This document shows positions 45,247 to 52,780 of a stretch of 64,000 nucleotides of DNA, piece by piece. How positions within the stretch are numbered: the stretch's first letter is position 1; every line of letters starts with the position of its first letter. Location of the stretch: the NCBI GenBank assembly GCA_947164965.1, contig CAMUYR010000001.1:227609-291608 (forward strand). The letters run 5' to 3'. This DNA is from an uncultured Prevotella sp. GTDB taxonomy: Bacteria; Bacteroidota; Bacteroidia; Bacteroidales; Bacteroidaceae. Below the pieces are notes generated by a model, which did not search any database, was not told the origin of the DNA, and saw only the letters and a list, made by a program, of their open reading frames with translations. Position numbers and translations under genes: made by a program.

Positions 45247-45528
45247 TCAGGGTTTAATTAGTCGGTTATCAAGTTCATGAGCATCGGAGAGCAGATTCCA
45301 GATGGCGTCCTCAGAAAGCACACCCCGCTTCAGGTCTGCTGGCAATCGTCCTGCCTCGTCGTCGGCAAAATCCTGTTTCCACTCCTTGCTGCCATAATAC
45401 TCGCTAAGTGCATAGATATCACCCTGCACCGCCTCGTAATCCTCCAGTGCTGCCGACAGGCGTATGACGGCTTTTGCCGCACGTTCCATGCGACGCTCCA
45501 TGTCCTTGATTCTTTCTAATTGTTCCAT
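45247..45528 (-). CDS. DUF4298 family small protein
   Basis: 93 residues, soluble and mostly helical. MEQLERIKDMERRMERAAKAV starts a probable coiled coil, and YGSKEWKQDFADDEAGRLPADLKRGVLSEDAIWNLL is the family signature. Function unknown. It comes first in an operon with the AGCS symporter, 30 bases after a -7 box that lies in the stem of a large palindrome. Confidence 0.85.
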   Translation of the reverse strand: MEQLERIKDMERRMERAAKAVIRLSAALEDYEAVQGDIYALSEYYGSKEWKQDFADDEAGRLPADLKRGVLSEDAIWNLLSDAHELDNRLIKP

Positions 45529-45558
45529 ATAAATGGTTAGGTAAAGTAATATATTGGT

Positions 45559-45600
45559 GCAAAGATAGTCTTTTCACGTGAAAAAAGACTATCTTTTGCG
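45559..45600. promoter_or_regulatory. 42-bp palindrome combining terminator hairpin and DUF4298 promoter
   Basis: AAAGATAGTC (45561-45570) and GACTATCTTT (45587-45596) flank TTTTCACGTGAAAAAA. On the minus strand this should end transcription of the 45608 gene. The 3' arm itself contains TATCTTTGC (45567-45559), the -7 box for the DUF4298-symporter operon. The centre resembles a degenerate parS core. Confidence 0.75.
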
Positions 45601-45607
45601 AAGAAAA

Positions 45608-46210
45608 TTATTCTTTGGTCAAATCTTCTATCTGATCGATAATTTCCTGATACTGGCGCTGGGTCCTGAAATGTAGATTGAAACCGAGGACAGTACCTAT
45701 GATGGCTCCAACACAACCACCCCAGAAGGCCCAAGTAGTCACTCCGTCATACTGCTGATAGATTTCATAGAAGAACCAGCTGAGCCACAGGATAATGGCA
45801 GGGATACCGAACATTAGCCAATCGCTGTCGAACTTCTTGGCCTTGGCCACTTTCTCGCGAGCCTCAATCAGGCTGCGGTTCATCAGGCCCGAGTCGCTGA
45901 TTCTGTGAGTATTGTAGAAAATGGCTCCTGCACAGATCAGCATCAAGATGCAAGTGCCTATCCAGAAAGCGATAGAGATGCCAGTCAACTTGACAAAGGC
46001 CCAGTAGCCATAAGGCAGCATGAATAAGCAGACTGCCATCAAAATGTAGTTGCGGCGTGTAATGTTATTCACTTCATTTCGCATAGAACGGCGAATAATG
46101 CGGTCGTTCACTATTTCCTGTTCGCCCAGCTTCTTCTTCAAGGTGTTCAACTGCTGGCGCATATCCTCAAACTGGGTCTCGTTCATGTTGTTTTCAAAAT
46201 CGTTGTTCAT
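45608..46210 (-). CDS. Membrane protein cotranscribed with an ECF sigma factor
   Basis: 200 residues, family not recognised. The N-terminal 70 residues are charged and probably coiled coil (FEDMRQQLNTLKKKLGEQEIVNDRIIRRSM). Four hydrophobic segments in two pairs follow (YILMAVCLFMLPYGYWAFV, AFWIGTCILMLICAGAIFY; WLMFGIPAIILWLSWFFY, WGGCVGAIIGTVLGFNL). It begins 14 bp after the sigma factor gene, the usual place of an anti-sigma factor, but it has no zinc HxxxCxxC motif. It may be a non-canonical sigma regulator. Confidence 0.75.
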   Translation of the reverse strand: MNNDFENNMNETQFEDMRQQLNTLKKKLGEQEIVNDRIIRRSMRNEVNNITRRNYILMAVCLFMLPYGYWAFVKLTGISIAFWIGTCILMLICAGAIFYNTHRISDSGLMNRSLIEAREKVAKAKKFDSDWLMFGIPAIILWLSWFFYEIYQQYDGVTTWAFWGGCVGAIIGTVLGFNLHFRTQRQYQEIIDQIEDLTKE

Positions 46211-46224
46211 AATGGGTTGTGGTT

Positions 46225-46704
46225 TTAATCGTTCGACATTTGTTTTAATTGTTCTCTGATTCTAAACAGACGGACGCTGACGTTCTTAGTCGAGATGCCT
46301 ACAATCTGGCCGATCTCCTCGTACGATAGGTTCTCGAGCCAAAGCAGGACGATAGCTCTATCGAAGGGCTGCAACTTGGAAATGCGCTTATGCAGCATAT
46401 CTACCTGGCGCGTATCCTCATCACGGTCTTCAAAGAGGTTAATGTCCATAGTGAGTCGTGCTGTGGCTGTGCGGCGCTTCTTCCTGTCGAGAGAGATACA
46501 GGTATTGAGTGCCACGCGATAGATCCACGTGCGGATGTCACTGCGATGTTCGAAGCTATCAAACCCCTTCCAAAGATTCACTAGTACCTCCTGGAACAGG
46601 TCGTTCACCTCGTCGGCATCCTGCGAGAACATGTAACACACGGTGTAGATGGTGCTCTTATGTTCTGCTACGGTTTTCGAAAACTGTTGTTCTAATGTTG
46701 TCAT
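46225..46704 (-). CDS. ECF-type RNA polymerase sigma factor
   Basis: About 159 residues from ATG 46704; ATG 46728 is an alternative. Region 2 (YTVCYMFSQDADEVNDLFQEVLVNLWKGFDSF, then WIYRVALNTCISLDRK) and region 4 (LQPFDRAIVLLWLENLSYEEIGQIVGISTKNVSVRLFRIREQL) are both complete. It should direct transcription in response to an unknown signal, with the next gene as a candidate regulator. The promoter has a normal -7 box at 46744, so it is read by the housekeeping sigma factor. Confidence 0.93.
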   Translation of the reverse strand: MTTLEQQFSKTVAEHKSTIYTVCYMFSQDADEVNDLFQEVLVNLWKGFDSFEHRSDIRTWIYRVALNTCISLDRKKRRTATARLTMDINLFEDRDEDTRQVDMLHKRISKLQPFDRAIVLLWLENLSYEEIGQIVGISTKNVSVRLFRIREQLKQMSND

Positions 46705-46743
46705 TGTCTCATCTGTTTTTTGAATCATTTGCCCATTAGACGC

Positions 46744-46752
46744 AGCAAAGAT
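46744..46752 (-). promoter_or_regulatory. -7 box of the sigma factor operon
   Basis: TATCTTTGC on the minus strand, with a TTTG 25 bases upstream at 46777. Confidence 0.7.
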
Positions 46753-46805
46753 ACAAAAAACTACACGATTAACCAAAAATTTTTTCAGTATCAAAACCAG
46801 CCCTT

Positions 46806-46981
46806 AATCAGAGAAGTTAGGGCACCCAATCAGAGAGGTTAAGGCTAGCAGGGGGAAAGCTTAGGGCTTGCAGGGGAAGACATTAAGGATAAAAGGGAAA
46901 GAACAGGCATCTAACTATCGTTCGCCTATACCCAAACGATTGTGCGCCAAGACGCAAACAATCATTCGCCTATACGCAAAT
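46806..46981. repeat. Eight-unit 22-bp periodic array
   Basis: Units start at 46806, 46828, 46850, 46872, 46894, 46916, 46938 and 46960 in unbroken register. Units 1-2 match at 17 of 22 positions, 2-3 at 14 and 3-4 at 13. Units 6-8 form a second subfamily with TTCGCCTATA and CGCAAA cores; unit 7 is the most divergent. No reading frame of interest crosses it. It fills most of the 328-bp gap between the sigma factor and DUF2461 genes. The rest holds a small CCCT/AGGG hairpin near 47010. Confidence 0.75.
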
Positions 46982-47032
46982 TCAACCGCATTTTTCGGAT
47001 TAAAGGAGCCCTTTTTCAGGGTTGTATGACAA

Positions 47033-47758
47033 TCATTCGTAGTCGTCAATGACAGAATTCATGAAGTCCATCATGGGCTTACCAGCACGAAACATGCGCT
47101 CCATCTCGTCCAACCAATCGTCACCCTCAAAGAATGTGTTTGAGACAGCGTGCCAGCAACAGTAATCTTTCAGGCGCAGATAGCTAACATGAGGCCAGTC
47201 TTTGGGGAAACCAGAAGGACAAGTCTTTAGTTTCGACAATCCAAAGCCCTGGGGTTGATCCCAACTGTCGATATTCGTTGGCTCGTTAGTATTCATGGGC
47301 TCGTCGCTACCAAAGTATTTCAAGAATTCCTTGTTCTCCACACATTTCAACCATTCGTCCGTATTTCCCATGATCTCATTGCGACATGAAGTCAGAATAT
47401 TCGTGGGCAACCAATAGTTGCCTATAGCCAGCAAACAATGGTCTGGCTCCAAATGCAGATAATATCCGCCCCTTAACGCCTTTTTACTCTTGGCATTGAT
47501 ATAGGCGCCAAAGTGATTTTTGTAAGGTGACTTATCAAGCGAGAAGCGTGTGTCGCGATAAAAACGGTAGGTACAATCCTTCACCTGAACATGGGCTATT
47601 TCAGAATCAAACGTCATAATCCGCTCTATAACCTGCTGCACACCACGTTCAAACTCTGCCCTAACGGCCTCGTACTCCTTCTTATGCTCCTGAAACCACT
47701 CACGATTGTTGTTGGCCATCACCTGGCGCAGAAACTTCAATATACTCTTTTGATCCAT
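47033..47758 (-). CDS. DUF2461 family protein
   Basis: 241 residues from ATG 47758, chosen because the longer frame overlaps the promoter. Signature stretches are ILKFLRQVMANNNREWFQEHKKEYE, YRFYRDTRFSLDKSPYKNHFGAYI, GGYYLHLEPDHCLLAIGNYWLP and YLRLKDYCCWHAVSN. The family is widespread, cytoplasmic and uncharacterised. Monocistronic. Confidence 0.88.
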   Translation of the reverse strand: MDQKSILKFLRQVMANNNREWFQEHKKEYEAVRAEFERGVQQVIERIMTFDSEIAHVQVKDCTYRFYRDTRFSLDKSPYKNHFGAYINAKSKKALRGGYYLHLEPDHCLLAIGNYWLPTNILTSCRNEIMGNTDEWLKCVENKEFLKYFGSDEPMNTNEPTNIDSWDQPQGFGLSKLKTCPSGFPKDWPHVSYLRLKDYCCWHAVSNTFFEGDDWLDEMERMFRAGKPMMDFMNSVIDDYE

Positions 47759-47779
47759 AACTAATAATACTTTTTCGGT

Positions 47780-47788
47780 ACAAAGGTA
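47780..47788 (-). promoter_or_regulatory. -7 box of the DUF2461 gene
   Basis: TACCTTTGT on the minus strand, 21 bases before the start codon. Confidence 0.65.
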
Positions 47789-47811
47789 CAATGTATTTTT
47801 GAAATACAAAT

Positions 47812-47839
47812 AAAAAACGCTGCAGTTTTTCCTGCAGCG
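47812..47839 (-). terminator. Terminator of the frdCAB operon
   Basis: CGCTGCAG (47818-47825) pairs with CTGCAGCG (47832-47839). On the minus strand the stem is followed by TTTTTT. Confidence 0.9.
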
Positions 47840-47867
47840 CTCTTATTATAAATAATGTACGTGCGAC

Positions 47868-48626
47868 TTAATCAGCCAGCTTAGCCTTAATGAACTCACG
47901 GTTCAGGCGGGCGATGTTGGCGATAGTCTCATTCTTTGGACATACGGCCTCACAAGCACGGGTGTTGGTACAGTTACCGAAACCTGCCTCTTCCATAGCC
48001 ATAACCATAGCCTTAGCACGACGTGCAGCCTCTACGCGACCCTGTGGAAGCAGTGCGAGCTGAGAGACCTTAGACGATACGAACAGCATCGCTGAACCGT
48101 TCTTACAAGCTGCTACGCAAGCGCCACAGCCGATGCAAGATGCGCAGTCCATAGCCTCGTCGGCATCCTCCTTAGGAATCAGGATAGCGTTGGCATCCTG
48201 AGCCTGACCTGTACGGATAGTGGTGTAACCACCAGCCTGGATAATCTTATCGAAGGCGTTGCGGTCTACCATACAGTCCTTGATTACAGGGAATGCAGCT
48301 GAACGCCAAGGCTCAACGGTAATCACGTCACCATCGTTGAAACGACGCATGTAGAGCTGACAGGTTGTAGCACCACGCTCAGTGAGTCCGTGAGGTGTAC
48401 CGTTGATGTAGAGTGAGCACATACCGCAGATACCCTCGCGGCAGTCGTGGTCGAACACGAAGGGCTCCTTGCCTTCGTTGATGAGCTCCTCGTTCAGGAT
48501 GTCGAGCATCTCGAGGAACGAGGTATCATCGGGAATATCGTGCATCTCGTGGGTGTCGAAATGTCCCTGGTCCTTGGGGCCATTCTGGCGCCAGAACTTT
48601 ATTGTAAATGAAATATTCTTTGCCAT
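47868..48626 (-). CDS. frdB: Fumarate reductase/succinate dehydrogenase iron-sulfur subunit
   Basis: 252 residues. Cluster ligands are visible for all three centres: [16 protein letters not shown] for [2Fe-2S], [14 protein letters not shown] for [4Fe-4S] and [13 protein letters not shown] for [3Fe-4S]. It passes electrons between the flavin subunit and the quinone site of the cytochrome b subunit. It ends the operon, 6 bp after frdA. In fermenting Prevotella the complex works as a fumarate reductase making succinate; direction cannot be read from sequence. Confidence 0.95.
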   Translation of the reverse strand: MAKNISFTIKFWRQNGPKDQGHFDTHEMHDIPDDTSFLEMLDILNEELINEGKEPFVFDHDCREGICGMCSLYINGTPHGLTERGATTCQLYMRRFNDGDVITVEPWRSAAFPVIKDCMVDRNAFDKIIQAGGYTTIRTGQAQDANAILIPKEDADEAMDCASCIGCGACVAACKNGSAMLFVSSKVSQLALLPQGRVEAARRAKAMVMAMEEAGFGNCTNTRACEAVCPKNETIANIARLNREFIKAKLAD

Positions 48627-48632
48627 AATTCC

Positions 48633-50612
48633 TTAGTTCTTATAGTTACGTGTCTGTACCTTGATAGCCTCGTACTCCAGCGGCTCCTTGATGAGCTCAG
48701 GCTCGTTGCCCTTGCCTTTGTACTCCCAGCATCCTACGTAGAAGTAGTTCTCGTCGTCGCGCTTTGCCTCGCCTTCCTCTGTCTGGTACTCCTCGCGGAA
48801 GTGACCACCACAGCTCTCGTTACGGCTCAAAGCGTCGAAAGCAACGAGCTGACCCATTGTGAAGAAGTCACGCAGGTGGATAGCCTTGTCGAGCTCGATG
48901 TTCAGACCCTCCTTCGTTCCAGGAACGAACAGGTTAGAGTCGAACTCCTTCTCCAGCTCGTGCATCTTCTTCAGACCAGTCTTCAGGCCCTCAGCTGTAC
49001 GACCCATTCCAACATACTCCCACATGATGTGACCGAGCTCCTTGTGGATAGAGTCAACAGATCGCTTACCCTTGATGTTCAGCAGACGATCCATCTCAGC
49101 GTCAACAGCCTTCTCAGCCTCAGCGAACTCAGGCAGATCTGTGCTTACCTTTGGCCATACAGCCTGGTCAGCCAGATAGTTCTGGATGGTGTAAGGCAGT
49201 ACGAAGTAACCATCGGCCAGACCCTGCATCAGAGCAGAAGCACCCAGACGGTTAGCACCGTGGTCAGAGAAGTTACACTCACCGATAGCGAACAGACCAG
49301 GAATAGAGGTCTGAAGCTCGTAGTCAACCCAGATACCACCCATTGTGTAGTGGATAGCAGGATAGATCATCATTGGCTTGTAGTACTTCACACCATTGAT
49401 CTCGTTAGCTACATCGCCAGGGAATACGTCTGTAATCTCCTCGTACATCTCGAAGAGGTTACCATAACGCTGCATGATAACATCGATGCCCAGACGGTTG
49501 ATAGACTCAGAGAAATCAAGGAATACAGCCAGACCAGTGTTGTTAACACCAAAGCCCTTATCGCAACGCTCCTTAGCGGCACGAGAGGCAACATCACGAG
49601 GAACGAGGTTACCGAATGCAGGATAACGACGCTCCAGATAGTAGTCGCGATCCTCCTCAGGAATCTCCCAACCCTGCTTGGTTCCAGCCTGCAGAGCCTT
49701 AGCATCCTCTATCTTCTTGGGAACCCAGATACGACCATCGTTACGCAGTGACTCAGACATCAGAGTCAGCTTAGACTGCTTGTCACCATGTACAGGAATA
49801 CATGTTGGGTGAATCTGAACGTATGAAGGATTTGCGAAGTAAGCACCCTTGCGATAGCACTGAACAGCAGCAGAGCAGTTACAGCCCATAGCATTGGTAG
49901 AGAGGAAGTAAGCATTTCCGTATCCACCAGTAGCGATAACAACAGCGTTAGCGCTGAAGCGAACCAGCTTACCTGTCGTCAGATCCTTAGCGATGATACC
50001 ACGAGCGCGGCCATCAACGATAACCACATCCTCCATCTCATAACGAGTGTACAACTTCACCTTACCGGCCTTTACCTGACAGCTTAGAGAGCTATAGGCA
50101 CCGAGCAGAAGCTGCTGACCAGTCTGACCCTTTGCATAGAATGTACGGCTTACCTGAGCACCACCGAATGAACGGTTAGCCAGCATACCACCATACTCAC
50201 GAGCGAAAGGAACACCCTGAGCAACACACTGGTCGATAATATTGTTTGATACCTCAGCCAGACGATAAACGTTAGCCTCGCGAGCACGATAGTCACCACC
50301 CTTTACGGTATCGTAGAACAGACGATAAACAGAGTCACCATCGTTCTGATAGCACTTAGCGGCATTGATACCACCCTGAGCAGCGATAGAGTGAGCACGA
50401 CGAGGAGAATCCTGAATACACAGGTTAATCACATTGAAGCCCATCTCACCGAGTGAAGCAGCAGCAGAAGCACCAGCCAGACCGGTACCAACCACAATCA
50501 CATCGAGCTTCAGCTTGTTCTTGGGGTTAACCAGACGCTGATGAGCCTTATATTCCTTCCATTTCTCAGGCACTGGACCTGCGGGAATCTTAGAATCAAT
50601 TACTTTTGCCAT
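48633..50612 (-). CDS. frdA: Fumarate reductase/succinate dehydrogenase flavoprotein subunit
   Basis: 659 residues. An FAD-binding Rossmann motif ([21 protein letters not shown]) and the flavinylated-His region ([18 protein letters not shown]) are present, with [11 protein letters not shown], the active-site region [29 protein letters not shown] and the C-terminal [13 protein letters not shown]. It is longer than the E. coli protein, as is usual for Bacteroidota. It is the catalytic subunit of the frdCAB complex on the cytoplasmic face of the inner membrane. Confidence 0.96.
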   Translation of the reverse strand: MAKVIDSKIPAGPVPEKWKEYKAHQRLVNPKNKLKLDVIVVGTGLAGASAAASLGEMGFNVINLCIQDSPRRAHSIAAQGGINAAKCYQNDGDSVYRLFYDTVKGGDYRAREANVYRLAEVSNNIIDQCVAQGVPFAREYGGMLANRSFGGAQVSRTFYAKGQTGQQLLLGAYSSLSCQVKAGKVKLYTRYEMEDVVIVDGRARGIIAKDLTTGKLVRFSANAVVIATGGYGNAYFLSTNAMGCNCSAAVQCYRKGAYFANPSYVQIHPTCIPVHGDKQSKLTLMSESLRNDGRIWVPKKIEDAKALQAGTKQGWEIPEEDRDYYLERRYPAFGNLVPRDVASRAAKERCDKGFGVNNTGLAVFLDFSESINRLGIDVIMQRYGNLFEMYEEITDVFPGDVANEINGVKYYKPMMIYPAIHYTMGGIWVDYELQTSIPGLFAIGECNFSDHGANRLGASALMQGLADGYFVLPYTIQNYLADQAVWPKVSTDLPEFAEAEKAVDAEMDRLLNIKGKRSVDSIHKELGHIMWEYVGMGRTAEGLKTGLKKMHELEKEFDSNLFVPGTKEGLNIELDKAIHLRDFFTMGQLVAFDALSRNESCGGHFREEYQTEEGEAKRDDENYFYVGCWEYKGKGNEPELIKEPLEYEAIKVQTRNYKN

Positions 50613-50643
50613 AATCTTTTAATACTTAATTCTTAATACTTAA

Positions 50644-51399
50644 TTACTTTCCGCAAGTTGCAGCATCTTTGCAACAATCAACTGCCTGTTGGCAGCAATC
50701 AGCAGCAGCACCATCACAGCAGAGAGAAGGGGCACAACCGAAAGCGAAGGCCAGCACTACTACGAGGAATGCCAAAATGAGCAGGGTGACATAGATGTTG
50801 CCAATGCACATCCAACGCTTCAGCCAAACCTTACCACTCCAACCGAAGGTCTGCATAGCTGACCAGAAACCATGAGAGAGATGGAACCAGAGAGCTACCA
50901 ACCATACGATGTAAAGCACTACGAACACTGGATTAGAGAAAGTCTCCTTAATCCAACCGAAACCATCGGCAGGACTCAATGATGTCTCCATGCCTGTCAA
51001 CTCTGCAAACATCATGTTCCACCAGAAGTTAAACAGGTGCAACAACAAGCCCAGGCAGATAATAATACCCAGCACGAGCATGTTCTTAGATGCCCACTCC
51101 ACCTTGCCAGCATTTACCGTTGTTGCCACATCGTAGCGGTTGTTGCCACGAGCAGTACGGTTCTGCGCTGTCAAAATGAACGCATAGACGATGTGAATCA
51201 CAGCCAGAGCAGCCAAACCCAATGTAGCCACTACGGCATACCAGTTGGCACCCAGCAATTCGCAAATCATGTTGTAAGCCTCACCAGAGAACAGCGCGAC
51301 AATGTTCATGCAACCGTGGAACGTCAGGAACAGAATCAGCGCAACACCCGTTACGGACATTACAACTTTTCGACCAATTGATGAATTAAATAACCACAT
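50644..51399 (-). CDS. frdC: Fumarate reductase/succinate dehydrogenase cytochrome b subunit with Cys-rich tail
   Basis: 251 residues, five membrane helices, of the single-anchor dihaem type found with Bacteroidota and epsilon-proteobacterial frd. Helix His residues that could bind haem are in LFLTFHGCMNI, ALAVIHIVYAF, LLHLFNFWWN and LWFHLSHGFWS. After the last helix (LLILAFLVVVLAFAFG) comes an unusual tail of about 30 residues with eight cysteines (GCAPSLCCDGAAADCC onwards). The first gene of frdCAB, with a good promoter at 51474. Confidence 0.93.
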   Translation of the reverse strand: MWLFNSSIGRKVVMSVTGVALILFLTFHGCMNIVALFSGEAYNMICELLGANWYAVVATLGLAALAVIHIVYAFILTAQNRTARGNNRYDVATTVNAGKVEWASKNMLVLGIIICLGLLLHLFNFWWNMMFAELTGMETSLSPADGFGWIKETFSNPVFVVLYIVWLVALWFHLSHGFWSAMQTFGWSGKVWLKRWMCIGNIYVTLLILAFLVVVLAFAFGCAPSLCCDGAAADCCQQAVDCCKDAATCGK

Positions 51400-51473
51400 A
51401 AATTGAAATTGAATTATTAATAGTTTTGAAATTAAAAATACATAAGAATAGGTATCACGCGTACGTTTAGGCT

Positions 51474-51506
51474 ACAAAGGTAATTAAAAAAGATGAATTT
51501 CGCAAA
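51474..51506 (-). promoter_or_regulatory. Promoter of frdCAB
   Basis: Minus strand TTTG at 51506-51503 and TACCTTTGT at 51482-51474, 24-base spacing, leader about 70 bases. Confidence 0.8.
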
Positions 51507-51552
51507 CGTTTTCGTAAAAATATATTTTATTTATACGAAATCCATTTGAATA

Positions 51553-51585
51553 TTTGGCTTTTTACTCACTTATTCGTACCTTTGC
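51553..51585 (+). promoter_or_regulatory. Promoter of the isomerase-fold protein gene
   Basis: TTTG at 51553 and TACCTTTGC at 51577-51585, 24-base spacing. It is nearly identical across about 30 bases to the mnmG promoter. Confidence 0.85.
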
Positions 51586-51606
51586 AACGTATAAAAACTA
51601 GAAACT

Positions 51607-52728
51607 ATGAAAGAGAACATCGCCATCTATACGCTTACTTCTGAGTTGCATGATGAAGAGGCTGTGAGTGCTGTAACCCGTGAATTTCTTACAAGTCTGG
51701 GTGTTGAGTATGAATTCAAAGGCAATGACTATAACGACTACGGTTCGGCTTGTCTTAACTTGATTTATGTAAGAACTGGAGGCACAGAAGGAATATTTCT
51801 CCAACTTCTCCCAAAACTACAAGCTAAAAGCAAAAGGCCGTTCTATCTTCTGACATCAGGGAAGAGTAATTCGCTGGCGGCTTCGATGGAGATTCTTTCT
51901 TATCTGCGTCAGCACGACATCAAAGGCGAAATCATTCATGGCAGTTCTGAATATATCGCTCAACGCATCATCTTGCTCAAAAACGTAGAAGAGGCTCATC
52001 GCATATTGAATGGAGCACGATTGGGTATTATCGGAAAGCCATCAGACTGGTTGATATCCAGCCATGCAGACAAGGAGCAGGTGAAAAATCGTCTAGGTAT
52101 CGAATTGATAGATATCCCTATGGATGTGATGTACAGAAATCGTAACATTTACGAGGCCCTGAAGTCTATTATTACTGAATATCAGTTGCAGGGTTTTACG
52201 CTTCGTTGCTTCGATCTGCTTACAACACTGAAGGATACTGGTTGTCTGGCTCTTGCCAAACTAAACGCTGAAGGTTATGTGGCTGGGTGTGAAGGCGATG
52301 TACCTGCTATGCTGACGATGATGATTGTTCGATCACTATTAGGCATTTCTGGTTTCCAAGCCAACCCTTCGAACATCAATCCAGAAACTGGCGAGATGCT
52401 GTTTGCCCATTGTACCATTCCTCTTAATATGGTGGAACGTTACGAACTGGACACCCACTTTGAATCTGGTATTGGTGTTGGTATCAGAGGCTATATGAAG
52501 GAAGGACCTGTTACTGTCTTCAAGGTTTCTGGCAATCTCCAACGCTATTTCATCGCAGAGGGTATGCTGGTTCGTAATCAGGCTAAACCAGATCTTTGTC
52601 GTACACAGCAAGTCATCCAACTGTCAGACAAGAGTTTGGTTCAATATTTCCTGACTAACCCCATTGGTAATCATCACATCATCATGCCTGGTCATCACAA
52701 AGAACTACTTGAAAAGATTCTGATGTAA
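51607..52728 (+). CDS. L-fucose/L-arabinose isomerase-like fold protein
   Basis: 373 residues, cytoplasmic. RLGIIGKPSDWLISS, GCLALAKLNAEG, AGCEGDVPAMLTMMIVRSLLG, FQANPSNINPETGEMLFAHCTIPLNMV and ESGIGVGIRGYMKEGPVTVFKV follow the plan of the FucI/AraA-like family, in which acidic residues such as those in CEGD bind a metal and the substrate. It is shorter than true fucose isomerases (about 590 residues), so the substrate and even the activity are uncertain. It lies directly upstream of mnmG, with its own promoter. Confidence 0.7.
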   Translation: MKENIAIYTLTSELHDEEAVSAVTREFLTSLGVEYEFKGNDYNDYGSACLNLIYVRTGGTEGIFLQLLPKLQAKSKRPFYLLTSGKSNSLAASMEILSYLRQHDIKGEIIHGSSEYIAQRIILLKNVEEAHRILNGARLGIIGKPSDWLISSHADKEQVKNRLGIELIDIPMDVMYRNRNIYEALKSIITEYQLQGFTLRCFDLLTTLKDTGCLALAKLNAEGYVAGCEGDVPAMLTMMIVRSLLGISGFQANPSNINPETGEMLFAHCTIPLNMVERYELDTHFESGIGVGIRGYMKEGPVTVFKVSGNLQRYFIAEGMLVRNQAKPDLCRTQQVIQLSDKSLVQYFLTNPIGNHHIIMPGHHKELLEKILM

Positions 52729-52744
52729 CTTTCTTGGTGAGTTT

Positions 52745-52777
52745 TTTGGGTTTTTACTCGCTTATTCGTACCTTTGC
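52745..52777 (+). promoter_or_regulatory. Promoter of mnmG
   Basis: TTTG at 52745 and TACCTTTGC at 52769-52777, 24-base spacing. The ATG at 52781 starts 3 bases after the box, so the transcript should be leaderless. Confidence 0.85.
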
Positions 52778-52780
52778 AGC

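Noticed and set aside
46806..46981. CRISPR array
   Set aside because: Units are contiguous with no unique spacers, and no cas gene is present.
48801..49751. A 316-codon open frame on the plus strand
   Set aside because: It lies wholly opposite frdA, whose protein is fully conserved; the opposite frame is a codon-bias shadow with no recognisable motif.
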